Source of the DNA: JAZLIT01 sp045617525
Lineage (GTDB): Bacteria; Bacillota; Bacilli; Bacillales_A; Planococcaceae
Assembly: GCA_045617525.1 (NCBI GenBank)
Contig: JAZLIT010000062.1
Span: 41,952 to 105,951 of the forward strand
DNA length: 64,000 bases
Reading direction: 5' to 3'
The notes beneath the pieces are model-generated. The model saw only the letters and a program-made list of their open reading frames with translations. It did not search any database and was not told where the DNA came from. Every line of letters begins with the position of its first letter. Within the stretch, counting starts at the first letter, position 1. A program made the position numbers and the translations under genes. This document shows positions 46,059 through 54,599 of the stretch, piece by piece.

Positions 46059-46999
46059 ACACTGACCTCCTGTGATACGGATTCTGGATTCTCTAGGGCT
46101 TCAGGGAGTACCTTTTTTCTAGACCAATAGGTAGCCAAACTTATCCCTGAAATAATATGCCAAATTCCCCAAAATGCTGCGACTAACGCCATTCCACCTA
46201 AACCATCAAAGAAGTTGAAAATTAGAACAAGTCCTAATCCAGAATTTTGAATACCTACCTCAATCGCAATCGCTCGACGGTCTGCTTCCTTTATCTTAAA
46301 GGATCTAGCTGCAAAATAACCCGTAGATAATGCAATCGCATTATGAAGAATAACGATAACGACAATAACCCCCACAAATTCAATAAATACTTCGATGTTA
46401 TTTGCTAGCATAACAATTACGAACGCCCCAAAAATTACGAGAGATAGCTTCATCATAATATTGCTCACTTTCGCTGCAAGTATTGGAAATTTCGCGCGAA
46501 TAGTCATTCCTGCTAAAAGTGGCAGGCCCAGCATTAAGAAGATTGTCACTAACATATCTACTGCACTAATACTAAATGAAGTCATCATTTCTCTTGTTGG
46601 CTCATAGCGCGATGCCCAAAACAACGTATTTATTGGCGTCATCACAATTGCCAATACCGTTGAAATGGCTGACATACTAATCGATAACGGCGTATTTCCT
46701 TTTGCAAAATGCGTTAAAAAGTTTGATAAATTTCCTCCCGGACATGCCGCCACTAAAAATAAACCTAATGCAATACTTGGACTTGGCTGTAAAATGAGTA
46801 CAAGTAAAAACGTTATCGCAGGTAATAATAAAAACTGACACATAAGGCCAATCAATACCGGCTTCGGATTTTTTAGCGATTGCTTAAAATCAGAAATCCG
46901 TAAATCAAGCGCCACCCCAAACATAATAAAGCCAATTACAATATTCATAACAAGCAGAGCATTTTCACTGAAATTTACTTGAATCGCATCAATTCCCAT
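46055..46999 (-). CDS. Bile acid:sodium symporter (BASS) family transporter
   Basis: 314-residue protein with about nine or ten membrane helices. The family signature 'FLVAACPGGNLSNFLTHFAKG' (unwound, GGxxSN) is followed by 'ALSISMSAISTVLAI'-type sequence, and a C-terminal pair is 'EVGIQNSGLGLVLIFNFF'. BASS carriers in bacteria and plastids move organic anions such as pyruvate, ketopantoate or other 2-oxo acids with sodium. It lies three bases after the ThDP enzyme gene, suggesting delivery of an oxo-acid substrate to that enzyme. Confidence 0.88.
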   Translation of the reverse strand: MGIDAIQVNFSENALLVMNIVIGFIMFGVALDLRISDFKQSLKNPKPVLIGLMCQFLLLPAITFLLVLILQPSPSIALGLFLVAACPGGNLSNFLTHFAKGNTPLSISMSAISTVLAIVMTPINTLFWASRYEPTREMMTSFSISAVDMLVTIFLMLGLPLLAGMTIRAKFPILAAKVSNIMMKLSLVIFGAFVIVMLANNIEVFIEFVGVIVVIVILHNAIALSTGYFAARSFKIKEADRRAIAIEVGIQNSGLGLVLIFNFFDGLGGMALVAAFWGIWHIISGISLATYWSRKKVLPEALENPESVSQEVSV

Positions 47000-47002
47000 T
47001 GG

Positions 47003-48754
47003 CTATTTCCCCTTCGGTTCGGCATGCATATCTTTGAAATATTTTAAACCAGGTGCCCACATATGTTTCACCGAATCCACTTCTGCATGAATAACTGTAC
47101 ATTTACCTACTTCAATAGAACGTTGTAACGCTCCTCTTAAATCCTCTACATTATCTACAAATTCACCATGTCCACCCATCGATTGTGCTAATAAATCAAA
47201 GCGGATTTCACCTAAATCAGCGTTAATACTTTCATCTGGACCTAATGATTTTTTAATCATCGTTTTAATTGGTCGCATTGCAAAGTGTTGGTTAATTTTC
47301 ACCATGCCCCATTGCTTATCACATAGTACAATATAAACTACATGTAATTTATTTCGAATTGCAGTTTCGACCTCTTGCGGATGAAAGCCCATCGCACCAT
47401 CGCCGATGACACATAGTACAGGCGCGCCAGGACGTGCAACTGCAGCACCTAACGCTTGCCCAACACCTGCACCTAACATCCCAAATTTAAACGTTGATAA
47501 TACCGGCATTTCTGCGTTTACTTTATAATAAAAATTTGTCCAAATCGCAGTATTTCCTCCATCGATAACAAGCGGTGTATTTTTCGGAAAGGCCTGCTGA
47601 GCCAGGGATGGAATTTGTGCAGGATTTAGTGGTGAATTTAAGTCTGCTAAATGCTCATCTAACTTTTTACGATGCGTATTCTTTGTGGCTATATGCTTTT
47701 CAATCATTGCTTCTCGACTTGGATTGAACGTTGAGTTTTTCACTTCATCTAGTTTTAATAGGAGTTGCTGCAGGAATGCTTTTATATCTGATTGAATCGA
47801 TAAGGTTGTCGGTTTATTCGCACCCATAATCGTCGTATCTAAATCAACTTGAATAACCTTTTGCTGCGCATTCCAATATGGCGCTTTACCCCACCAATCA
47901 GTTTCGCCAACCCTTGACCCTAAAATCAGGACTACATCCGCATCATTACGTACATTATTGTTTGCTTCAATATGCACCATTGGCATCATTAAACGATTAT
48001 CTTCATCCATTGCACCACGACCAGCCCAGCTCGTTGTTACCATTGCCTGTAATGCTTCCGCCACATTCTTCAATTCTTCTTTCGCACCTGAATGAAGCAC
48101 CCCACTCCCTGCGTGAATTACCGGGAAATCTGCGGATTTCAAGAGCTCCAAAGTACGCTCAACTTGGTAATCAGAAGCTTTTGGCAACTCAATGGTACGA
48201 TATTGAGAAGGTTCCCAAAATGCTACTTCCGCCCTCACCTTACCATTCATAATATTTTCTGGAATATCAATATGAACTACCCCAGGGCGACCTTCAAAAC
48301 ACTGACGTAACGCCATGCGCATCATTTCAGGAATACGATCAAAAGAGGGTACTGCCTTACTCCATTTCGCAAATTGGCTAATCGTACCGACTTGATCAAA
48401 ACATTGATATGTGCCTCCACGATCCGGATACATAATCCCAGTACGGCGTGAACTTGTAATACAAAGTACGCGATTACCTTCTGCCTCTTCCACAACAAGC
48501 CCCGGCAATATATTTGCAACGCCTGGCCCATTACTCGCCATACATACACCTAAACGATTTGTCACACGTGCATATGCCCCAGCCATATGGGCAGCGCTCG
48601 TTTCATGACGTGGTGAAATTAAAGAAATCCCATTATTCTTTAATTTAGAATAAAATCCAAAATACGTTCCATCGATAATTCCAAAAACATTATCAATCCC
48701 TTCGATTGCCAACATTTTTGCGACTACTTCGCCACCTGTTATTTCAACTGCCAT
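47003..48754 (-). CDS. Thiamine-diphosphate-dependent enzyme of unassigned specificity
   Basis: 583-residue three-domain enzyme of the acetolactate synthase/pyruvate oxidase class. The ThDP-activating glutamate is E51 in 'SPRHETSAAHMAGAYAR'. The metal/ThDP motif begins 'GDGAMGFHPQEVETAI', but where ALS and decarboxylases have 'NN' this protein has 'LCDKQWGM', i.e. Asp at the metal-ligand Asn. I start at the second ATG ('MAVEITGG'), nine bases from GGGGG. The first ATG is only three bases away. 'KQWGMVKINQ' recalls sulfoacetaldehyde acetyltransferase-like enzymes, from memory. The real reaction is not evident. Confidence 0.85.
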   Translation of the reverse strand: MAVEITGGEVVAKMLAIEGIDNVFGIIDGTYFGFYSKLKNNGISLISPRHETSAAHMAGAYARVTNRLGVCMASNGPGVANILPGLVVEEAEGNRVLCITSSRRTGIMYPDRGGTYQCFDQVGTISQFAKWSKAVPSFDRIPEMMRMALRQCFEGRPGVVHIDIPENIMNGKVRAEVAFWEPSQYRTIELPKASDYQVERTLELLKSADFPVIHAGSGVLHSGAKEELKNVAEALQAMVTTSWAGRGAMDEDNRLMMPMVHIEANNNVRNDADVVLILGSRVGETDWWGKAPYWNAQQKVIQVDLDTTIMGANKPTTLSIQSDIKAFLQQLLLKLDEVKNSTFNPSREAMIEKHIATKNTHRKKLDEHLADLNSPLNPAQIPSLAQQAFPKNTPLVIDGGNTAIWTNFYYKVNAEMPVLSTFKFGMLGAGVGQALGAAVARPGAPVLCVIGDGAMGFHPQEVETAIRNKLHVVYIVLCDKQWGMVKINQHFAMRPIKTMIKKSLGPDESINADLGEIRFDLLAQSMGGHGEFVDNVEDLRGALQRSIEVGKCTVIHAEVDSVKHMWAPGLKYFKDMHAEPKGK

Positions 48755-48850
48755 AAACATTTTCCCCCTTATAATGTGCTAAAAGATTTTACATTTCCTT
48801 TAATTTCATATGAAGCTATGAAATGCGACTTCCATTTAAAAAATCCCCAT

Positions 48851-49576
48851 TTAAAACTTTTGCTGTCGTCTCGTCTTTAATTTAAGTTCATATAAATTAG
48901 GATGAAAAATGCTGACATAAAATTCAATAGGTTCCCCGCTCACTCCCGTGATAATACGCTCAACCGATAAGACATTAGTCCCCGGTGTAAGGTGAAGATG
49001 AATCGCATCCGCATCTGAAATTGGCACACAGCGAATCGTTTGCTGCGCTTCTACAAGAACGATTTCTAACTCGTTTTCTAACAAGTCATAAATAGTCGAT
49101 TCATTAAGATCATAGTGCTGAAGTTGTTTCCCTAAATCCTGTGTATAAAAATGCCTTTCTATGGCAATCGGTAATTTGTCGGCTCGACGTAAACGTGTAA
49201 ATGTAAATAGATTCTTGCTTTTTAAAATCCTACTTGCATATTCGTTATCTGTCGTTACCTTGCTTTGCAATAGTTTAGCGCTGGGCGTCATTCCCATATT
49301 TAATACGGTTTCAGTAAAGCTATGCAGTGCATTAATCCATTCATGTACAGCCAGTTTCTTTTTAATAAACGTCCCTTTTCCATGTACTTTATCAAGTACT
49401 TCCTCATGCACTAAATGATTTACAGATTCACGAATCGTAGAACGACTTACCCCAAAGCGCTCCATTAACTCTCGTTCACTAGGAATCTTTTCCGAGTATT
49501 TGCCGGCGGTGATTTCAGATTTTATAAGCTTCTTAATTTGGATATGAAGCGGAACTGAATTTTCGAAATTAACCAA
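48851..49576 (-). CDS. GntR-family regulator with UTRA ligand domain
   Basis: 241-residue HutC/FarR-type repressor. The N-terminal winged helix 'IPSERELMERFGVSRSTIRE' is followed by a UTRA effector domain (about 85-235, 'EFYVSIFHPNLYELKL' at the end). I place the start at TTG ('MVNFENSVPLHIQIK') because GGGAGG is seven bases upstream and families of this type start shortly before 'PLHxQI'. An upstream ATG would put the frame across a perfect operator-like palindrome. Presumably it controls the downstream ThDP enzyme, BASS transporter and epimerase genes. Confidence 0.9.
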   Translation of the reverse strand: MVNFENSVPLHIQIKKLIKSEITAGKYSEKIPSERELMERFGVSRSTIRESVNHLVHEEVLDKVHGKGTFIKKKLAVHEWINALHSFTETVLNMGMTPSAKLLQSKVTTDNEYASRILKSKNLFTFTRLRRADKLPIAIERHFYTQDLGKQLQHYDLNESTIYDLLENELEIVLVEAQQTIRCVPISDADAIHLHLTPGTNVLSVERIITGVSGEPIEFYVSIFHPNLYELKLKTRRQQKF

Positions 49577-49595
49577 CACTCTCCCTCCCTTCTCA

Positions 49596-49633
49596 AATAC
49601 TGGTACGAACATCAGAACGTCCGTACCAGTATT
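49596..49633. promoter_or_regulatory. Probable GntR operator: perfect 12-bp inverted repeat
   Basis: AATACTGGTACG (49596-49607) and CGTACCAGTATT (49622-49633) are exact reverse complements separated by 14 bases. The site is 20 bases upstream of the chosen gntR start, ideal for autoregulation. The rest of the 389-base gap to metQ is AT-rich, with no other clear site except the metQ terminator. Confidence 0.65.
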
Positions 49634-49917
49634 CCTATTAATACACTTACTTTTGAACTTAAAATTGATTATACATGCTGTATTTTATTCCCACAATTGG
49701 TTTTTCTGAATTTTCAATTAATAGTTTACTGCAATACTATACCGATATATCATTATCTCAAACAGTTTTAATAGACTATCTATTTATAAACATCTAACAT
49801 TATCAGCCAGTTTTATAAAAAGTCATTTCCAAACTCAAGCTACTATATTTAAATACTAATAATTTTTATACTCAACACAAAATTAAACGTGCAATTTCCT
49901 CCCTAGTCGTAACTGAC

Positions 49918-49957
49918 AAAAAAAATACCCCCTACACCATTTCGGATGTAGGGGGTA
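49918..49957 (-). terminator. Rho-independent terminator of metNPQ
   Basis: A perfect 11-bp G/C-rich stem (TACCCCCTACA / TGTAGGGGGTA) with a 10-base loop and a run of eight T on the minus strand, nine bases past metQ. Confidence 0.95.
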
Positions 49958-49965
49958 GTGAATAA

Positions 49966-50799
49966 TTATTTACTTACTGGTACGACAGAGCCGCCCCATT
50001 CAGATAGGATAAAGTCTTGAATTTCTTTTGAAGTTAATACTTCAACTAATGCTTTGATTGCTTTAGAATCTTCATCACCAGATTGTACAGCAATAATATT
50101 CACGTATGGAGATTCACTACTTTCAATTGCGATTGAATCTTCTAGTGGATTTAATCCGTTATCTATTGCATAGTTTGAGTTGATTAATACTGCATCACCC
50201 TCACCATTTGCATACATTTGGTATAAAAGTTCTGCTGCTGTATCATGATCGAATTTAAAGTTTTTTGGATTTTCAACAATATCTTTAATCTCAGCTGTTG
50301 TTTTGTCGATACTATCTGCTAATTTAATTAAACCTTCTGTCTCAAGTAATGAAAGCATACGACCGTGATCTGCTACTGAGTTTGAAAGTAAAATTGTTGC
50401 ACCCTTTGGAAGCTCAGCCAAAGAGCTATGTTTTTGAGAATAAATGCCGATTGGCTCGATATGTATTTCTCCAGCATTTGCAAAGTCATATCCGAATTCT
50501 TCTTTTTGTGATTCAAAGTAAGGAATGTGTTGGAAGTAGTTCGCATCTAGATCACCAGAATCTAAATCTTTGTTTGGCAGTATATAGTCTGTATATGGTT
50601 CGATTTCAAGCTCGATCCCTTTTTCAGCTAATAGCGGCTGCGCTTTTTCTAAAATGACTGCGTGTGGTGTATTTGAAGCCCCAACTACTATTTTAACTTC
50701 CTCTGAAGTCCCTGCTACTAATTTATCTTCCTCTGTACCACATGCTGCTAATGCTAGAATTGATGCCCCTAATGCTACTACTTGTAATAATTTTTTCAT
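49966..50799 (-). CDS. metQ: Methionine ABC transporter substrate-binding lipoprotein MetQ
   Basis: Lipid-anchored methionine-binding protein outside the membrane. I start at 'MKKLLQVVALGASILALAAC'. This has a proper lipoprotein signal with lipobox L-A-A-C and modified cysteine C20 (277 residues). The upstream in-frame stretch is unsupported. NlpA-family features include 'ANYFQHIPYFE' and 'SNYAIDNGLNP'. 169 bases downstream of metP. Confidence 0.96.
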   Translation of the reverse strand: MKKLLQVVALGASILALAACGTEEDKLVAGTSEEVKIVVGASNTPHAVILEKAQPLLAEKGIELEIEPYTDYILPNKDLDSGDLDANYFQHIPYFESQKEEFGYDFANAGEIHIEPIGIYSQKHSSLAELPKGATILLSNSVADHGRMLSLLETEGLIKLADSIDKTTAEIKDIVENPKNFKFDHDTAAELLYQMYANGEGDAVLINSNYAIDNGLNPLEDSIAIESSESPYVNIIAVQSGDEDSKAIKALVEVLTSKEIQDFILSEWGGSVVPVSK

Positions 50800-50968
50800 A
50801 TTCTTCTGCCCCATTCTAATATATGTTTTTTTGGATTCACCAAATTTAATTCCCGAAAATTGTGACTCTTTAAGGTAGATTGGAATTTGCATTTAGCAAA
50901 TTCCTCTATCTCTTTTCGTTTAATGTAAATTTAAGTAGCACCTTTATATTAATAGCAAATGCTATCAA

Positions 50969-51637
50969 TTAACGCTTATCAATTTTTGCTGTAATAAAGT
51001 CACCAATATATTGGATAATAAATACCACGATTAAAATAATAATTGTTGCGACCCAAGTTACGTCTGCCTGATTACGTGAGAAGCCGTCATAGAACGCTAA
51101 GGTCCCTAAACCGCCTGCCCCAATAATTCCTGCCATCGCAGTATATCCAACCAATGCAATAGCTGTAACCGTAATACCTGAGATTAACGCCGGTAAACTT
51201 TCTGGAATTAACACTTTCCAAATGATTGTCGACGATTTGGCACCCATCGATTTTGCAGCTTCAATAACGCCTTTATCGATCTCACGCAAAGCAATTAATA
51301 CCATACGTGCATAAAAAGGTGCTGCACCAATAATTAATGCTGGTAAAGCCGCATTTGCACCACGAATCGTATCAAGTAAAAACTTCGTGAATGGAATTAA
51401 TAAAATGATTAACACGATAAACGGAATCGAGCGGAAAATATTCACTAATGAGCCTGTTAAAAAATGTACTACTTTATTGGCCCATAGCTGGTTGGGACTC
51501 GTTAAAAATAGTACAATCCCGATCGCTAAGCCTAACACGAACGTAATCCCTGTCGCAATGAGCGTCATATACAGTGTTTCATACGTAGCTTCTAGCATTT
51601 TGTCCCAGTTTAGGTTTGGAAGTAATTGATTAAGCAT
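50969..51637 (-). CDS. metP: Methionine ABC transporter permease MetP (MetI)
   Basis: 222-residue permease with five membrane helices. The EAA loop 'EAAKSMGAKSSTIIWKVLIP' contacts MetN. The start is the ATG preceded by GGAGGT at eight bases; a TTG two codons earlier is too close. It overlaps the 3' end of metN by eight bases, so the two are translationally coupled. Confidence 0.96.
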   Translation of the reverse strand: MLNQLLPNLNWDKMLEATYETLYMTLIATGITFVLGLAIGIVLFLTSPNQLWANKVVHFLTGSLVNIFRSIPFIVLIILLIPFTKFLLDTIRGANAALPALIIGAAPFYARMVLIALREIDKGVIEAAKSMGAKSSTIIWKVLIPESLPALISGITVTAIALVGYTAMAGIIGAGGLGTLAFYDGFSRNQADVTWVATIIILIVVFIIQYIGDFITAKIDKR

Positions 51638-52658
51638 GTTCAATCACCTCCGTTTTAATCTCATGCTGTGTTAACATCTCTAATGCTTTTTCAACCTGAT
51701 CTGTATCGCCATTTATATGTACGAATAATGTCCCAATTGGACCACTCGTGGTATGTGTAATCATTCCTTGAATAATGTTTACATCAACACCAAATTGCTT
51801 AATAATTTGTGTGATAACAGGCTGTTCAATTGTTTGACCAACAAACCCCAGTTTTACAACCTTACCTGTTTTATAATTTGCTAATATTTGATCTACCGAT
51901 ACATGCGTTTCATTCGTCTCACCTGAAACTTGTGACACGAAATTTTTTGTAATTGGCGCTTGTGGATTTTTAAACACTTGAAGAACTGGACCTTCTTCTA
52001 CAACTTTACCAGCTTCCATTACAGCAACTTTGCCACATATTTTACGGATTACATGCATTTCGTGTGTGATTAACACGATTGTTAAACCTAGGCGCTTATT
52101 GATATCCAGCAGTAATTCCAAAATCGCGTCTGTCGTTTCAGGGTCAAGCGCTGAAGTTGCTTCATCGCAAAGTAATACCTCAGGATTATTCGCAAGCGCT
52201 CGTGCAATTCCTACACGCTGCTTTTGCCCACCAGATAATTGTGAAGGATAGGCATCTTCACGTCCTGCTAGTCCCACTAGATCAACTAGCTCCAATACAC
52301 GCTTTGCTCGCTGCTCTTTTGGAACACCCGCAATTTCAAGTGGAAACTCGATATTCTCAGCAACTGTACGTGACCAAAGTAAGTTGAAATGTTGGAAAAT
52401 CATACTAATCTTTTGACGAGCATCGCGAAGCTTCTTCCCTTTTGCTGAAGAAATTTCTTGGCCATTTATAGTCACAGTTCCTTCAGTTGGCTGTTCAAGA
52501 CCGTTAAATAGGCGAATCATCGTACTTTTACCTGCACCTGAATAACCGATAATACCGTAAATCTCACCTGTTTCGATTGAAAGCGAAACATCATTTACTG
52601 CATGCACTTTACCTGATTTAGTTTTGTACACTTTATGCACATTTTTTATTTGAATCAT
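51630..52658 (-). CDS. metN: Methionine ABC transporter ATPase MetN
   Basis: ATP-binding subunit driving methionine uptake. Walker A 'GYSGAGKSTMIRLF', signature 'LSGGQKQRVGIARAL' and Walker B 'LLCDEATSALD' are present. The C-terminal ~80 residues form the NIL domain that senses methionine and inhibits transport. I start at 'MIQIKNVHKVYKT' (342 residues, AAGGAG upstream). Expressed behind a SAM-I riboswitch. Confidence 0.97.
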   Translation of the reverse strand: MIQIKNVHKVYKTKSGKVHAVNDVSLSIETGEIYGIIGYSGAGKSTMIRLFNGLEQPTEGTVTINGQEISSAKGKKLRDARQKISMIFQHFNLLWSRTVAENIEFPLEIAGVPKEQRAKRVLELVDLVGLAGREDAYPSQLSGGQKQRVGIARALANNPEVLLCDEATSALDPETTDAILELLLDINKRLGLTIVLITHEMHVIRKICGKVAVMEAGKVVEEGPVLQVFKNPQAPITKNFVSQVSGETNETHVSVDQILANYKTGKVVKLGFVGQTIEQPVITQIIKQFGVDVNIIQGMITHTTSGPIGTLFVHINGDTDQVEKALEMLTQHEIKTEVIEHA

Positions 52659-52705
52659 ATTCGTTCTCCTTAATTGAAATAATGCTTTTTTAAGCTTTAC
52701 CCAAC

Positions 52706-52745
52706 AAAAAAAACCTTCCTGCAAAAAAGATCAGCAGAAAGGTTT
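52706..52745 (-). terminator. Riboswitch-controlled terminator before metN
   Basis: Stem AAACCTTtCTGC / GCAGgAAGGTTT (one mismatch) with an 11-base loop followed by eight T on the minus strand, between the S-box aptamer and metN. It is the expected SAM-dependent terminator. Confidence 0.92.
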
Positions 52746-52774
52746 ATCGCAAAAAAATATATACGTTCACCGTT

Positions 52775-52881
52775 CTCTCATCTCTCAAAGCCATAGCTTT
52801 GTGTGATTTGGCACCTTTTCATTTTTCAATGCTGGTTGCCGGGCTTCATAGGGCACTTCCCTCCGCCTCTCTACATAAGAG
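52775..52881 (-). promoter_or_regulatory. SAM-I (S-box) riboswitch
   Basis: On the minus strand the conserved order is all there: the P1 5' arm with AGAGAGGCGGAGGGA, then GCCCTATGAAGCCCGGCAAC, then AAGGTGCCAAATC, and the closing GAGAGATGAGAG. Binding of S-adenosylmethionine should favour the downstream terminator and switch off metN-metP-metQ, in agreement with their transport role. Confidence 0.96.
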
Positions 52882-52951
52882 TAACGCTATTAAGTTAATG
52901 GTTGTTTGTTGATATGAGTGTTACTCTAACAGACAATTCAGTACACGTCAA

Positions 52952-53254
52952 TTAGTTTTTTAATAATTCATATAAAAAGGGTACGGATTGAAATGCATAT
53001 ATCTTTTCTTCCACTTTACCAGCTCTTGTAATAAGTAGACATGGCACACTTTCGATTTGAAGATCGAACGGTAAGGAACCTGTAAAATTTAAATTCGCCT
53101 TCCCCATTGGCAAGTCCGGTAAAAGTTGCTCAATTACATCGAGCATTTTTGACGCCACCGCACATGTGCCACACATCGGTGTATATAAATAATAAGCAGT
53201 CAGTTCATTTTCTTCAGATGCCTGCTGCCACTGTTTTGTTGTCCATTCTTTCAT
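52952..53254 (-). CDS. yusE: Thioredoxin-like protein YusE
   Basis: 100-residue thioredoxin fold with CxxC in 'YTPMCGTCAVASKML' and a cis-proline-like 'SVPCLLI'. The start is the ATG nine bases after AAAGGTG; a GTG four codons earlier lies in that site. It has the same position as B. subtilis yusE, next to yusF. Substrate unknown. Confidence 0.85.
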   Translation of the reverse strand: MKEWTTKQWQQASEENELTAYYLYTPMCGTCAVASKMLDVIEQLLPDLPMGKANLNFTGSLPFDLQIESVPCLLITRAGKVEEKIYAFQSVPFLYELLKN

Positions 53255-53268
53255 ACGCTCTGTCACCT

Positions 53269-53595
53269 TTATTTAGTCTGGATTTTTATTTGCTTTAAAA
53301 GTTCTCTAATAATGTCTACCGGTGTTTCGGCAACTTCAATATACTCGACTGGAATAATGAGCTGTATTGCCTCAGGATAAATACGATTCATTAATTGTCT
53401 CAGCTTATGTCCATTTTTATCTGCATCAAACATTGTAATAAGTGTGTGCATCTCATAGGGTTCAAGGAGTTGTAGCAAATCATCCTCACTTATCGTTCCA
53501 TTCGTACAAAGTATCATAGCATTTTCAGCGAGCACTTGCTTTACTTTAAGCTTATCAGAACGTCCTTCGACAATAATGCATATAGGTTGCATCAT
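53269..53595 (-). CDS. yusF: Toprim-domain protein YusF
   Basis: 108-residue protein consisting of a small Toprim domain. The catalytic-type Glu is in 'CIIVEGRSDKLKVK' and the DxD-like motif is 'ITMFDADKNGHKLR'. It resembles the Toprim part of RNase M5-type proteins. Function not established. Co-transcribed with yusE (14-base gap), as in B. subtilis. Confidence 0.85.
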   Translation of the reverse strand: MMQPICIIVEGRSDKLKVKQVLAENAMILCTNGTISEDDLLQLLEPYEMHTLITMFDADKNGHKLRQLMNRIYPEAIQLIIPVEYIEVAETPVDIIRELLKQIKIQTK

Positions 53596-53615
53596 TTTTC
53601 ACTCCTCTCCTATGT

Positions 53616-53657
53616 GAGAAAAAACGCCCAAATCAGCTGAATGATTTGGGCGTTTTG
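53616..53657 (-). terminator. Rho-independent terminator of gcvH
   Basis: A near-perfect 15-bp stem (AAAACGCCCAAATCA / TGATTTGGGCGTTTT) with a six-base loop and T-rich 3' side on the minus strand. It separates gcvH from yusF. Confidence 0.92.
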
Positions 53658-53665
53658 AAATTGTA

Positions 53666-54046
53666 TTATTCAGCGATTAACGCTTCATATTGTTCTGGTG
53701 TTAATAACGCGTCTACGTTTTCTGGATTTGAAAGTTCAACTTTAATCATCCATGCATTTTCGTATGGAGATTCATTTACTAATTCTGGGCTATCAGAAAG
53801 CTCGTCATTAATCGCAGAAACTGTACCTGAAATTGGAGCATATAATTCTGAAACAGTTTTAACTGATTCAACGCTACCGAATGCTTGCTCAAGTGCAACA
53901 GTATCGCCTACTTCAGGAAGCTCAACAAATACGATGTCGCCAAGCTCGTGTTGGGCGTGATCCGTAATACCGATAATTGCAGTATTGCCATCAATTTTTA
54001 CCCACTCATGCTCTTTTGTGTAGCGTAAATCTTTAGGTGTGTTCAT
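53666..54046 (-). CDS. gcvH: Glycine cleavage system H protein
   Basis: Lipoyl carrier of the glycine cleavage system; in Bacillus it is also the hub for lipoate transfer to other complexes. I start at 'MNTPKDLRYTKEHEWVKIDG' (126 residues) behind GGAGGG. The lipoylated lysine is K63 in 'GSVESVKTVSELYAP'. Single gene between yusI and yusF; the gcvT/P genes are elsewhere. Confidence 0.97.
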   Translation of the reverse strand: MNTPKDLRYTKEHEWVKIDGNTAIIGITDHAQHELGDIVFVELPEVGDTVALEQAFGSVESVKTVSELYAPISGTVSAINDELSDSPELVNESPYENAWMIKVELSNPENVDALLTPEQYEALIAE

Positions 54047-54129
54047 ACTAAAAATCCCTCCAACTAATATGTAGTACATTCAAGTCAAGTTTGCCATAAA
54101 TCATTCGGTAAAACAAGGTAGTTAACGTT

Positions 54130-54486
54130 TTATTTCCAAATTTCTAAGAAGTCAGACTCCTTGAATCCTATCGTTAATTTCTTACCATCTGTAACGATTG
54201 GACGTTTAATTAACATCCCATCCGATGCTAAAAGTGCTAATTGCTCATCCTCCGACATATTTGCAAGCTTGTCCTTTAACCCAAGCTCCTTATACTTATT
54301 CCCTGAAGTATTGAAGAACTTTTTCAGTGGAAGGCCACTTGTAGCATAAAATGCAGCTAGTTGCTCCTTCGTTGGTGTTTGCTCAACTATATGGATATTG
54401 TCATATGCGATGCCCTCTGTGTCCAGCCATTTTTGCGCTTTTTTACATGTTGAACACTTTGGATATTGGATAAATTGGATTGCCAT
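54130..54486 (-). CDS. yusI: ArsC/Spx-family protein YusI
   Basis: 118-residue thioredoxin-fold protein of the arsenate reductase/Spx family. The CxxC is in 'YPKCSTCKKAQKWL', the typical second half 'NTSGNKYKELGLKDKL' and 'DGMLIKRPIV' are present. The start with GGGG upstream gives 'MAIQFIQYPKCS'. It may be a redox-sensing regulator rather than an arsenate reductase. Position between fadE and gcvH as in B. subtilis. Confidence 0.9.
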   Translation of the reverse strand: MAIQFIQYPKCSTCKKAQKWLDTEGIAYDNIHIVEQTPTKEQLAAFYATSGLPLKKFFNTSGNKYKELGLKDKLANMSEDEQLALLASDGMLIKRPIVTDGKKLTIGFKESDFLEIWK

Positions 54487-54556
54487 GAAATTCGCCCCTT
54501 TAGTGCTATTTCCTACATTGTAAATGAATATCATGAGAAATTGCAAAGCGAAGCAT

Positions 54557-54590
54557 AAAAACCTGAGCAGGACGTCTCCTACTCAGGCTT
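54557..54590 (-). terminator. Rho-independent terminator of the fad operon
   Basis: Stem CCTGAGTAGGA / TCCTGCTCAGG (one mismatch) with a five-base loop and TTTTT on the minus strand, ten bases after fadE. Confidence 0.88.
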
Positions 54591-54599
54591 GAAATTACT

